64,000 bases of DNA, taken from the NCBI GenBank assembly GCA_008729055.1, contig SDUX01000002.1, positions 3,003,874 to 3,067,873 of the forward strand, written 5' to 3'. Every line of letters starts with the position of its first letter. Positions within the stretch are counted from its first letter, which is position 1. Below, piece after piece: positions 46,149 to 55,990 of this stretch. The DNA comes from Pyropia haitanensis. Taxonomy: Eukaryota > Rhodophyta > Bangiophyceae > Bangiales > Bangiaceae. The translations under genes and the position numbers were made by a program. The notes below the pieces were generated by a model. The model ran no database searches. It saw only the letters and a list, made by a program, of their open reading frames with translations, and had not been told where the DNA came from.

Positions 46149-46955
46149 CGCGGGGGGGGCGTTTGTCGACCTTGACGCGCTCCCGGCGGGCGCCACGGCC
46201 GCCGACGTGGTGCGCCTGCTGCTGCGGCACGCGTCGGCCAACACCCCGGCGACGGCGGCGGCGGCCGGTGGGGCGCCCCGCCGGCGGCGGCGGCCGCGGC
46301 CAGGCGTTGCGGCGGCGGCGCCGTCGGCGACGGCCGTGGGCGCGGCCACCCCGGCGCCACCGTCGGGCATGGCCCTCCTCGCAGACCTCCTCCTCGACGA
46401 GCTCACCGCCGCCGCCGACGCGGGCGGCCGCGCGCTCGCCCGCGTCGCCGCCGCACGCGCGGGGGCGCTGCTGCTCCCGCCCGCGCTGCGCGCGGCGGTG
46501 CCCGCCCCGCCCGCGGCGCTGCGCCTCGCGCTGCCGGCGCTGCTGCCGCGGTCGCCGGTCGCGGCGCTCGCGCCGCCGCTGGCGCCGGCCGAGGCGGCGC
46601 GGCTGGCCGCCGCCGCGGCGGTGGCGGCGGAGCTGGAGCCGGGGGGGGCCGCGGCGGGGCGTGCCGACGCGGCGCGGCTGCCGGGGGGGGGTTGTCGGGC
46701 GGTGGTGGTGGTGGTGGTGGCGCGGCGGAGGGTGATGTGGTGGCCGCTGGCGACGCGGCGGTGCTGCTTGGTGTCGCGCGGGGATTGGTCAACGTGCCGG
46801 GCGTGCGGGAGGGGCGGGGGGTGCACCCGGTGGTGCGGCGGCTGGTGGGGGAGCTGGCGGGCATGGGGGGGGAGCGCCTGCAGGGGCTGCTGCTGGGTGG
46901 GGGGTCCAGGAGGGGCGGCCGGCCGGCGGCCGGCAGCGGCGCGTGGTGGGAGTAG
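43981..46955 (+). CDS. ABC1/UbiB-family atypical kinase (ABC1K), probably plastidial
   Basis: ABC1K/ADCK/UbiB proteins are atypical kinases tied to prenylquinone metabolism in mitochondria and plastoglobules. The start at 43981 has a perfect GCCACCATGG context. The N-terminal 130 residues are Ala/Arg/Pro-rich, fitting a transit peptide, with frame changes at C runs 43988-43997 and 44341-44352. The ABC1 core: GPTFVKLGQMLAVRPDVLPP (KxGQ motif), LSSLQDGVAPFP, PVAAASLAQVHRARL (Ala-rich nucleotide loop), VAVKVQRPSA with the lysine, and FYNELDFLAEAA. After an 11-G run (45144-45154) come VYVPRVHGGLSSRRVLVSEWV, CGFHGDPHGGNLM (usual form HGDPHPGN) and LVLLDWGLTL in the DFG position. A long Ala-rich C-terminal extension ends ARGLVNVPGVREGRGVHPVVRRLVGELAGMG after another G run (46683-46691). 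The stop is 46953-46955. Which ABC1K subfamily it belongs to is not resolved. Confidence 0.88.
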
Positions 46956-47306
46956 AACTGTTTGGAGCGCCGTGTGGTGGGCAGCGCTGTTGGGCAAGCG
47001 TCTTCCGCCCGACGCTGAGCTCTCTCTGCTTGTTGTTGCCAGATGGGGCCAGGGAGGCGGGACGTCTTGGTAGCGCCGTCGCGTACGGCCCGCTCTACGC
47101 GTTTGTGGCGGCGGGTGAGCCCGCGCGTGAACCGACAACGCGGTGCCCAAGGCACAGTGCTCAGTCAAGATGATTTTATGGATAAGCTCGTGTGTCCTCT
47201 TCTCTCCCCGGGCTATTATCCCTGACCCCGTGCGTCTTCTCTCTCTCTCTCTTTCTGCGACGTACCCTTTTTCCTCCCGGCGCTCTCCCCTCCTGCCACT
47301 GTCCCC
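46956..47306. other. Convergent intergenic region
   Basis: Holds the 3' ends of the ABC1K and fasciclin genes. GC content falls sharply from about 47120 onward, with a CTCTCTCTCT run near 47232. No gene seen. Confidence 0.5.
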
Positions 47307-48152
47307 TCAGACACGACCATTGCGGACGCAACTGCAGGTGCGCTGGTCGAGCCGCGCCCCGATTGCACGGCAGTACCCGACGCGATTGACGGGACAAACG
47401 GGCATTGGCAGAAGCACCGCGTCAATGACGTGGACAACCCCGTTTGAGGCGCCCAGGTCGCCCGGCGCAATCTGCGCGTTCATCCGCACCGCGGGCGCCA
47501 GGTCAATGATGCGGAGCCAGGGGCGGACGGCAATCAGGCCGCCCTCCACCGTCCGCACCGTGTTGCCCGCCAGGTCCCGCGTTCCCTGCCGCCCCGGGAG
47601 GATGTGGTACGAGAGGATCCGCTGCAGCAGCGGCAGCGGGTTCCCCCCGCCCATGCGCGTGAGGGTAGCGATGAGAAAGTTGAACACCGGCGTCGGGTGG
47701 TCACTCGCGGCGACGTAGCCGAGGATGCGCGCCAGCCGCACAAACGCCGCGTCGGTCGGCGCAAAGACGGTGAGCACCGCGCCCGGGTGGCTGAGCGCGG
47801 CGAGCAGGCCCGACGCTTCGAGCGCCTCGCCGAGCACCGCAAAGCCGTCCGCCGCGGAGATGATGGCCGCGATCGTCGCGGGGCCGCCGGGGCCAATCGG
47901 CAGCGGCCGGCCGGGGCCTTGGCCGGGGGCGGGCCGCCCCGGCGCACCGGGGGGGAGCTGGCCTTGGCCAGGCGGCAGCGGCGGGAACTGGCCGGGCAGG
48001 GGGTTGAACGGCTGCCCGATGGGCAGCGGCACAGGCGGCGGCACGGGCGGGGGGGGGACAAACTGCCCACCCGCGGGGGCGGCGGTGGCGGCCATGACCG
48101 AGGCGCCCAGGAGGGCGGCAAGCACCCAACGGCGGGTGGTGGTTGCGGCCAT
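47307..48152 (-). CDS. Secreted fasciclin (FAS1) domain protein
   Basis: Extracellular or wall-associated protein of 281 residues in one unbroken frame. ATG 48152 starts a signal peptide (MAATTTRRWVLAALLGASVM, then alanines to about residue 25). A Pro-rich linker (residues 30-85, repeated LPPGQ/PLPIG) follows. One FAS1 domain runs from about 90 to 245: TIAAIISAADGFAVLGEALEASGLLAAL, the H1 region LTVFAPTDAAFVRL, the YH motif ILSYHILPG, and the H2-like VVHVIDAVLLP. The last 30 residues carry four cysteines (CPVNRVGYC and CSC) that could form disulphides. FAS1 proteins mediate adhesion in algae and animals. An in-frame extension upstream to 48332 has no ATG-quality context and would hide the signal peptide. 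Confidence 0.9.
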   Translation of the reverse strand: MAATTTRRWVLAALLGASVMAATAAPAGGQFVPPPPVPPPVPLPIGQPFNPLPGQFPPLPPGQGQLPPGAPGRPAPGQGPGRPLPIGPGGPATIAAIISAADGFAVLGEALEASGLLAALSHPGAVLTVFAPTDAAFVRLARILGYVAASDHPTPVFNFLIATLTRMGGGNPLPLLQRILSYHILPGRQGTRDLAGNTVRTVEGGLIAVRPWLRIIDLAPAVRMNAQIAPGDLGASNGVVHVIDAVLLPMPVCPVNRVGYCRAIGARLDQRTCSCVRNGRV

Positions 48153-50584
48153 CACGGCACCCGTCGCGCAGCGGGAGAAGTTGACCTCGGGGACGTCGGA
48201 CGCGGGGTCGTGCGGTGGGAGGGGCGGGAGGGAGGTGTCCTGGCGCGGAAAGACAGCGAAGTCGGAGGGGGGGGGGGGAGGGTATTGGTCAGAGGCTGTT
48301 TGCGCCGGTGTGGACGCATGGACGGAGACCAAGGCGCCTGGTAGCTGACGCTGCGACCCGCCGCTTAAGTAGCGTCTTCGGTTCTATGTGACCAGCCCCG
48401 TGCGGGGGCCGGCACCCCCAACCCGTACCTCCTGCCCGCGGTAGTCCGTCGCATCAAGAGGTTGCCGGCAAGGCGCGTCCGCTGCCCTCCCCCCGTTGCA
48501 CGCATCCTGCGCCCACGAGTCTTTCTCTGGTGCTCGCACCGATCGCCCATACGCCGAGCGTCGATCTCTCATAGCCGTGGCCATAGCAGCGGCAGTACCT
48601 TTGCTGGTACGGGACGGTACCATAGCCGAGCGGTCGGACGGGGGGTTCCAGAGGCGGGGCGTCTCCCTCCACATGGACCGTCATCGGGCGACAGAGCAGT
48701 GGGCGCCCCCAACCACAGATACATGGCCCGTGTACCGTCGCCGCTCAGTGCGGGACCGAGCGAGGGGAGGGAGTATCCCAGGAGCGACGTTTCCCCCCCC
48801 CCCCCGAGAACCACAGCCTTGGCCAGGGCGGCACGGGCGTGGCCATCCACGTCCAGTGGCCGCCGAAGCGGCGGCCGTCGGGCCCGCCCGAGGGGCGCCC
48901 CCCACCAGGCGTGGCTGCACCACCACCCACGACCACAGGCGCGGGGGGCTCGCCTCGATGTGGGCCTGTGGGGTGTGTGGTGCCCCGTCGGGCAAACCGT
49001 GCGTCTGCCGCCCCACACACGACCGCGGCAGCCTTGATCTCTCCGCTTCGGCGTGATCTCTCCGCTCGACGATCAATCTTGACCACTGAAATGGCGGGCC
49101 CGGATCCCGGCGGGCCCGACACGGCGCACACTCCGGCCCGCACCCGTCCATCCTCACCACGTGGGGGCACGCCGGCGCGGGGCCGCCTGCGGGTGCCGCC
49201 GCCCAAGTGACCCAAAGGGGAGTAGAGGCATTGGCGAGCGCTACTGGAAGGACAGGCGAGAGCGACATGCTCCCGGGCGACGCTCGCCCAGAACCACAAG
49301 CCAAAGAGCCGGAGGTACGCCGCACGGCTACCCGCCCCATCGCCGCAACGACGACCACCGCGGCACGCCCGCCGTGGCGGCCGCCGCCGGCACCGCCGCC
49401 GCCGGCCATTGGCCGCGCGACGAAGAGCGAGCGGCGGCCATTTCCTCGGGCGTAGCGACGGTCACCAGGCAGCACGGAGGACAACAGCTGAGGAGAACAG
49501 GTGAAGGAAGGAGGGCAATGGGCCCCTCTCGCACCTCTCTCCCTCACTCCTCAAATCCTACCCTCCTGTCACGTTGTTGCTGAAGGTGCAAAGGAGTACC
49601 TCATCCGGGTAGACGGGTCTCCGTCGCGCATCAAACTCTCCACCGATCTCGCGGCGGCCCGCCGACGGCGGCGGCAGCGACGGCGCCAGCGGGCGCGAAC
49701 GGCCACCCGCGAGCGGGCGGCGGCCGGGGCGGAGGGGGGGAGCCGCCGTGTGTTTGTGTTTGCCAGACCCGCGGGGGACCTGGCCGGGCGTGCAAGTGCA
49801 CCAGTCGGTCGTTTGTGATTACCGGGTTGAGGCGGTCAACATTGGAGCTGCCCGCGTCGTTCGTGGCGGCCAACGAGGTGGGGCTGCATGTGTTGTCCCC
49901 ATCAAGGAGCTGCGCCATTGTCACCGTCGTGGCTGTGAGAAAGCCGCCAGCCCGCCGGCGTTCGTACAGTGTTGGCTGACAAGACCAGCACTGATGGCAA
50001 GGTAGGGAATGAGGACAGCAGTGTAAGTGCGCCGCGCGACCGTGCCCCGACGCGTATGAACGCCGGTCGGCGACGGCGGCACGTCCGGTTTGTGCGCCGC
50101 TCCCCACGCCCCCCGCCTCCGCCGCCACCAGGAACTTAATAGTACTGCGATCCTTGTTGACACACAGCGGAAGTTTGGCGTCGTCTGTCACCGGAGAGTA
50201 AAACAATAGAGGGCGCGGAGCGCAGAGAACAGCCTCGGAACGCAGCTCCCAACCACGGCGTAGAAATAGCCTTCACCGCGTTTGACTGACCTTGTGAAAG
50301 TCAGGCATAATTTGAGTGAATGTTCGACTGCAGGCCCGTGATACAGACGCCGTAGAGCGCCCGTTTGAAGAACCCCAATAATCTTCCCTCATCCGGCATG
50401 GGGGGACCGCAACCCCCCCAAATTGCGTCTCTGGGGGGGGTCCGCCGCGGTCCCCCCAGGCCAAGCGGTCCCCCCAGCAACTAAGGAAATATTGGACACA
50501 TTAGACGCTGAATAGTGCCTCTACTAAGGTTTGTGTAAGTGGGTACTACTGCGTGAGCCGTCATGCCCCATAAGTCTGAAGGAA
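48153..50584. other. Long intergenic region, no recognised gene
   Basis: 2.4 kb with moderate GC in 48330-48800 and 49490-50584. Open frames on both strands reach about 190 codons (for example 49631-50206 minus, containing SLAATNDAGSSNVDRLNPVITNDRLVHLH, which looks like real protein but is short and unrecognised). The end contains a nested hairpin at 50400-50457. The first 230 bases are the probable promoter of the fasciclin gene. Confidence 0.4.
50400..50457. other. Nested perfect hairpin
   Basis: Outer stem GGGGGGACCGC (50400-50410) pairs exactly with GCGGTCCCCCC (50447-50457). Inside it, CCCCCCC (50413-50419) faces GGGGGGG (50433-50439) around a 13-base loop. A further GCGGTCCCCCC copy follows at about 50465. 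It could be a terminal structure of a small inverted-repeat element or a cruciform. Confidence 0.75.
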
Positions 50585-50669
50585 ATGCTGTCTCAAGTCG
50601 TTCTTATGCCCTCGTCCACCTCTGCCCCCTCACCTGGCGTGCACGCGAACGCCACCGCGTTTTCGACCC

Positions 50670-50855
50670 TTGGGCGCTGCCGCCGCTGCCGCCCGTCCCG
50701 CCGCCCCCGCCGCCGCCGTGGGCGCCGACGCCACCGCCTGGGCCGCCGCCACCACCGCCGCCGCCGCCACCACCGCCGCTGCCGTCGTTGGTGGGGATGC
50801 GGTGGACGCGGCGGTGGCGGCAGCGGTGGCGGACGGGGGGAGCCACCTCCGGTCC

Positions 50856-50889
<34 letters not shown>

Positions 50890-52103
50890 TGCTGGCCGCG
50901 ATGCGGGCGGCGGAGGCGGAGGAGCTGCGGGCCGTGCGGGAGGGGCGGGCGGTGTTGGCAGTCAAGGCCGGGGCGGCAGCGGCCGCGACGGCCGCGACGC
51001 GGCTGCGGGAGGAAGCGGCCGAGGCGGACGCCGAGGCGTACAAGCGGGGTACGTTGGAGGGAGGGTGGGGGGGGGGGGGGGGAAGGTGGTGAGGGGAGGG
51101 CGGGGGACTGTCGGACCGGGCGACGGGGAGCGCCTCCCCGTTTTATGTTCTGTTGGTGCGTGGGTTGAGGCGCTCCTGGGGGCTGCAATGGCCTGGGTGC
51201 GCGGGCGTCTCACCGCGCGCGCACTGCCGCGCCCCAGCCGCCGCGGCCGGTGGCCGCCACCGTTCCACGCCCCCCACCCCTCCGCCTGGTTGCCGCATCG
51301 ACTGACGCACCCCCCCCCTCCCGCCGCCCCCTGCCATCACCCCCTCGGCTGCCCCCCCGCCGCAACCGCCCCCTCCCTCCCAGAGACCGACGCGATGGAG
51401 GCGGCGGCGGCGGCGGCGGCCGCGGCGGCCCGCCGCGCCGACCGCTACGCGGCGCTGCTGGGCGTGGCCGTCGGCAACGCGGCGGCTGCGGCGGTGCTCG
51501 TCTTTCGGTTTACGTACGTGGACCCGCGGGCGCCGGCGGCGGTCGCGACGGTCGGCTTTGACGCGGCGCTGTGGGGTACGTTCTGGGGGGGGGGGGGTGG
51601 GGGGGGGGGGGGGCGTGCGCTCACGCACACCGGGGGGAGAGGGAAGAGGTAGGGGGACCGTCGAGGGGGGGGGGGGTGGAAACCTGCAGAGGTGGCCGAC
51701 CGGGGGGTCGCGGGGGCGAAGTCGGGTACGCGCGCCGCGGGGCCACCCGCCGCCGCGGCCGCCGCCTCGAGCGGCGGGCGGCGGCGGCGGGAGCGGGCCC
51801 GCCCCGCCCCCCACCCCCGCCGCGGCACCCCTACTCGCCGACCCTAACACCCGCCCGGGTCCATCGCTGCGCCATCCCCCCCCCCCCCCGAACCCCCCGC
51901 TTGCCCGTCCCCACTGCACCCTCCCCCCGTCCCCCCCCCCGGCAGTCACCCACTGCGAGCCGCGGGTGCCGGCGCTGCCGGCGCTCGCCGCGCGCTTCGC
52001 CACCGACGTGGACGTGGCCGCCTTCCTCCTCGCCGTCCGCGCCGCGTTTATCGCCGCCGCCGCCGCGGGGTCGCCGCTGTCGCCGCCGCCCGCCGCGGGC
52101 TGA
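50670..52103 (+). CDS. Unrecognised membrane-anchored protein, three exons
   Basis: Family not recognised. Exon 1 (ending 51049) encodes an Ala-rich helical region finishing LREEAAEADAEAYKR; its start is not established because no ATG is in frame, and ATGs at 50563 and 50585 lie in other frames. Intron 1 (51050-51382 plus the G at 51383; GTACGT to CCCAG) joins in phase to TDAMEAAAAAAARRADRYAA and a likely transmembrane helix, LLGVAVGNAAAAAVLVF, then RFTYVDPRAPAAVATVGFDAALWG. Intron 2 (51576-51945; GTACGT to GGCAG) joins in phase to THCEPRVPALPALAARFATDVDVAAFLLAVRAAFIAAAA and a TGA at 52101-52103. The matching GTACGT donors and intact phases at both junctions are the main evidence that it is real. 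A coiled region before a membrane helix is visible, but I infer no function. Confidence 0.5.
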
Positions 52104-52478
52104 GGTGGGGGGGGGCGCGGGAGGGGCGGGGGGGGCGCGGGGGGGGCGCGCCGGCCTCGGCGGCCGGCGGCCGCTCCCGCCCCACCCCCTCACGGTCTCG
52201 CCCGCCGCTAGGCACCCCCGTGCCGCTGCGGACGATGCCGCCCCGCGACGCAAGAGGCGTGGGCTGCCCCTTCTCCCCCGGTACCCGCTTGGGCAAAGAA
52301 GTAGAACGAGAGCATGGCCGCCGCCCCCCTACGTCCCCGACTGGTCCCCCCCACCCTCCCCATCCTCGCCTCCCAGTACCCCCAGCCCCCATCCCCAGCC
52401 CCCCCCCCCACCCCACACTCCCCACAGCTGCCGCCCTGTCCCCCTCCCCATTCCCACTCCACCCCCCCCCCCCGCTTC
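52104..52478. other. Convergent intergenic region
   Basis: Short spacer between two unrecognised genes that converge. G- and C-rich runs only; nothing else seen. Confidence 0.4.
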
Positions 52479-52587
52479 TCACAGCGCGCTCTCGTACAAC
52501 AAGAACTGCGAGTCAAACCGGCAGTGCGCGCGCAGCGCGCGCAGCTGCGCGCGCGCCGTCGCGACGGGCGCCGGCAGCGCCGCCGCA

Positions 52588-52619
<32 letters not shown>

Positions 52620-53389
52620 GGGCGGCGGCCGCGCGTCGCCGCCGCCGCCGCCGGCCGCGTCGCCGCCGCCGCCGCCGGCCGCGTCGACAGCGGCGGCGGC
52701 GGCGGCGACATCGTCGGAGCCACCGCCGCGGCCGCCGCGGCCGCTCTGGCCGCCATCCGCAGCGGCGGCGACGGTAGAGGAAAAGGCGTCAACGGCGGCG
52801 GCCGCGGTGGCACCGCGCGTGCCGGCAGTGGCCGGGGAGAAGAGCAGGCCGCCGCCCGCGGCGGCAACCACCCCCGCGGGCGGCGCGTCCCCGACACGCG
52901 AAGCCTCCAGCGGAGACCCAGCCCCCCCCCCGACGGCCGACCCCCCCCCCCGTCCACCCCCACCCCGCGCACCGTCCCCCCCCACTCCCCCATACGTCGC
53001 GACCACCCGCCGAAGCCCATCCGCGGCTGTAGCAAGCGCGCCCAACCCCCCCCCCCCCCAGTGGCGCCGCCGCCGCCGCCGCCGGCTGCGCCGCCGCCCC
53101 CCCCCCCCGCTGCGCGTCGGCCGCGACGGCGGCGCCGTCGCGAGCTCCGCCAGCAGCAGCGGGAGGTCGACGCCGCCGGCCGCGGCGGGCGCGACCGCCG
53201 CGGCGACGGCGGGACCGAGGTGGGGGGCGGGGGCGAGCGCCGCGAGCGCCGCTCCGGCCGCGAGCGCGAGCGCAGCGGCCGTGTCTGCCGTCGCGGGCGG
53301 CCACACGCAGCCACCGACGTCGCTGCCGCCCGCGGCGCCGCCACCGCCGCCGCCGCCGCCGCCACCTCGGCCGACTCCCCGCCGCCACT

Positions 53390-53421
<32 letters not shown>

Positions 53422-54053
53422 GCCGCCCCCCGCCGCCATCCCTCCAGCCGCACGGGATCGGCCGCGGCGGCGCGGCCACGTCGACCGCCTCGACGAGGCG
53501 GACGAGGACGGCCGCGCCGCCCGCGCGGGCGATCACCACCGCCGCCTCGGCGTAGACGTCAAAGACCGCCAGCGCGTCGGCGTACGTGGCCGCAACGTCG
53601 GCGGCGGCGGCGCCACCACCACCGCCGACACCGCCGCCACCATACCCACCAGCAGCAGGGGCAACCCCCCCCCCCCCCACCGCCGCCGCCCCCACCTCCA
53701 CCCCCCCCGCCGCGGCCACCCGGTCCCCAAGCGCCACCCCTGGCATTACCCTGGTCGCGCCCCCCCCCCCCCTCCCCACCGCCGCCACCCACACCGCCGC
53801 CGCGGCCGCGCCCCCCCGCGCCGCCGACAAAGCCGACCGCGCCGGCACGCTCCCCCCCCCCCCCGCCCCCTCCACCCACCGCCAACGGCGGCGCGGCAGC
53901 AGCGGCGGCGGCGGCCGCCGCCGCCGCCACCGCCGCCGCCACCGCCGCCACCCCATCCACCGCCCGCAGCGACCGGGCGGTGGCCTCGAGCAGCGCCGCC
54001 GCTGTTAAGGCGCGTACACGGGGACTAACACAGATACATACAGCCCTCGACAT
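52479..54053 (-). CDS. Unrecognised Ala-rich helical protein
   Basis: I do not recognise the family. The C-terminal end is the most convincing part: APVATARAQLRALRAHC followed by RFDSQFLLYESAL and a stop at 52479-52481. Upstream, in order, are ATAADGLRRVVATYGGV, GGVDLPLLLAELATAP, ALALAAGAALAALAPAPHLGPAV, DVAATYADALAVFDVYAEAAVVIARAGGAAVLVRLVEAVDV, VALGDRVAAAGG, and near the start ALLEATARSLRAVDGVAAV. These occupy two or three frames, with changes at C runs (plus strand) near 53048-53058, 53098-53108 and 53660-53670. The pattern of alternating helices suggests an alpha-helical scaffold protein. The ATG at 54053 (MSRAVCICV) is the nearest start but already lies at the edge of the satellite field, so the true start is uncertain. 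Confidence 0.45.
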
Positions 54054-54149
54054 TGTGCATTCCCGTTGCTTGGCGGCCTCTGAGCGTCTCATAAATGGCT
54101 TCACCGTGTTCCGCAACCCTAACTTCCTCAGAATCGACCCTTAATACGC

Positions 54150-55200
54150 ACATTTTCAGCCTAAAACGAGTCTGCAGAGCCCTAATGAGCCTTAACCGCC
54201 TGCTAATCACGCCTAATGCGCTTAATGGGGCCCTAAGTGACGCTGAACTCACCCTAACCACCCCTAAGTGCCCTTAACCACCCCCTAACTCGCCCTAAGT
54301 GGCCTTAGCAACCTTAACCCCCCACTAATTTTCATTAACCCACCCCTAAGTGGCCCTAACCACCCCTTAACCCGCCCTAACTCGCCCTAAGTGGCCTTAG
54401 CAACCTTAACCCCCCACTATTTTCCATTAAGCCACCCCTAAGTGGCCCTAACCACCCCTTAACCCGCCCTAACTCTCCCTAAGTGCCCTTAGCAACCTTA
54501 ACCCCCCACTAATTTTCATTAACCCACCCCTAAGTGGCCCTAACCCACCCTTAATCCGCCCTAACTCGCCCTAAGTGGCCTTAGCAACCTTAACCCCCCA
54601 CTAATTTTCATTAACCCACCCCTAAGTGGCCCTAACCACCCCTTAACCCGCCCTAACTCGCCCTAAGTGCCCTTAGCAACCTTAACCCCCCACTAATTTT
54701 CATTAACCCACCCCTAAGTGGCCCTAACCCACCCTTAACCCGCCCTAACTCGCCCTAAGTGCCCTTAGCAACCTTAACCCCCCACTAATTTTCATTAACC
54801 CACCCCTAAGTGGCCCTAACCCACCCTTAACCCGCCCTAACTCGCCCTAAGTGCCCTTAGCAACCTTAACCCCCCACTAATTTTCATTAACCCACCCCTA
54901 AGTGGCCCTAACCACCCCTTAACCCGCCCTAACTCGCCCTAAGTGGCCTTAGCAACCTTAACCCCCCACTAATTTTCATTAACCCACCCCTAAGTGGCCC
55001 TAACCACACCTTAACCCGCCCTAACTCGCCCTAAGTGGCCTTAGCAACCTTAACCCCCCACTAATTTTCATTAACTCACCCCTAAGTGGCCCTAACCCAC
55101 CCTTAACCCGCCCTAACTCGCCCTAAGTGGCCTTAGCAACCTTAACCCCCCACTAATTTTCATTAACCACCCCTTAAACGGCCTAATAACCCTTAATTTC
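54150..55200. repeat. 92-bp satellite array of CCCTAA-type words
   Basis: The anchor ACTAATTTTCATTAACCCA (one copy reads ACTATTTTCCATTAAGCCA) recurs at 54324, 54416, 54508, 54600, 54692, 54784, 54876, 54968, 55060 and 55152, a spacing of exactly 92 bases each time. Copies differ by only a few substitutions. Each unit contains nine TA steps, in CTAA/TTAA/TTAG words, spaced 9-11 bases apart. The G-rich complement reads like degenerate telomere repeat (GGTTAGGG, GGTTAAGG). No coding content. Confidence 0.95.
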
Positions 55201-55990
55201 AGGAAAAAAGCGGAAAAGTCGCTCTAAAAGTGCTTAAAAACACGTTCCAAGTCAAATGTTCTGGACATCAAATTATCCTCGTTCAACGGCGCGTCTGATG
55301 CACGCTTTCCCGTGTCGAACGGTTATCATGACCTCTAGTACTTGGCGTGCAAGCGTCGATTTGGCCCGTTTGCGGGACATCTCCACCCACAGTGACTCGG
55401 GATCGTGTCCGTTTTCGGATTTGATGCCTGCACCTTCTGCGCATGACATTGACGGACCTTCATGCCAGGTCCGGTCAGCATCGGACATCATGCGGCAACG
55501 CAAGGCCCGTACAAGTGCCAAAATCGGGGGTACACGTCTTTACGGTGCCATAACGGGCGTTCCAGACCTTTGCACACCGATTTTCTTGCTTCCCCAGTGG
55601 ATGCGCACCATCGACTTGCCCTGACCAAGTTTTGGTTCGAATATTGTAAAATGGTCACTCCTGGGCCCCGACATGGTGCCTTGTGGTGTCTTATTGCAGA
55701 AGACAGGCAGACAGCTGAGCGTCAAGTGGCGCATGCGTACAACCCATCAAGTCGGGTTCGACAAAATCGATGGAGGGCTCCTCAGTGGGATGCACGATGG
55801 CGGAAACCCCGGTTGGACCGGTCCCCCGGTCGTTTGGGGGTCCCTGGGGACCCCCTCTGGAACCCCCCTAGGAGGGGGTTTTTGCGGGTAGAGCCCTAAG
55901 GCGGGGTAGGTGGGGGCCAACTGGACTGCCAAGGAGGGGTCTATAGGGTTGTAGAGCGCGAAAAACGACCTCAGGGGTGTCTAGAACGTC
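55201..55990. other. Unique stretch between two satellite arrays, with a small ORF
   Basis: Balanced-composition DNA separating the two CCTAA arrays. An open frame at 55256-55624 (122 codons, ATG start, TGA end) has ordinary amino-acid composition but no recognised family (it includes TSSTWRASVDLARLRDIS and LTGVPDLCTPIF-like text). At the right end are GC-rich hairpins (55836-55883). It could be the remnant of an element inserted in the satellite. Confidence 0.35.
55836..55883. other. Two consecutive GC hairpins followed by a T run
   Basis: GGGGGTCCC (55836-55844) pairs with GGGACCCCC (55847-55855). Shortly after, AACCCCC (55861-55867) pairs with GGGGGTT (55874-55880), and the second stem runs straight into TTTTT. 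The layout is like an intrinsic terminator; in a eukaryotic nuclear context the role is unknown. Confidence 0.6.
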
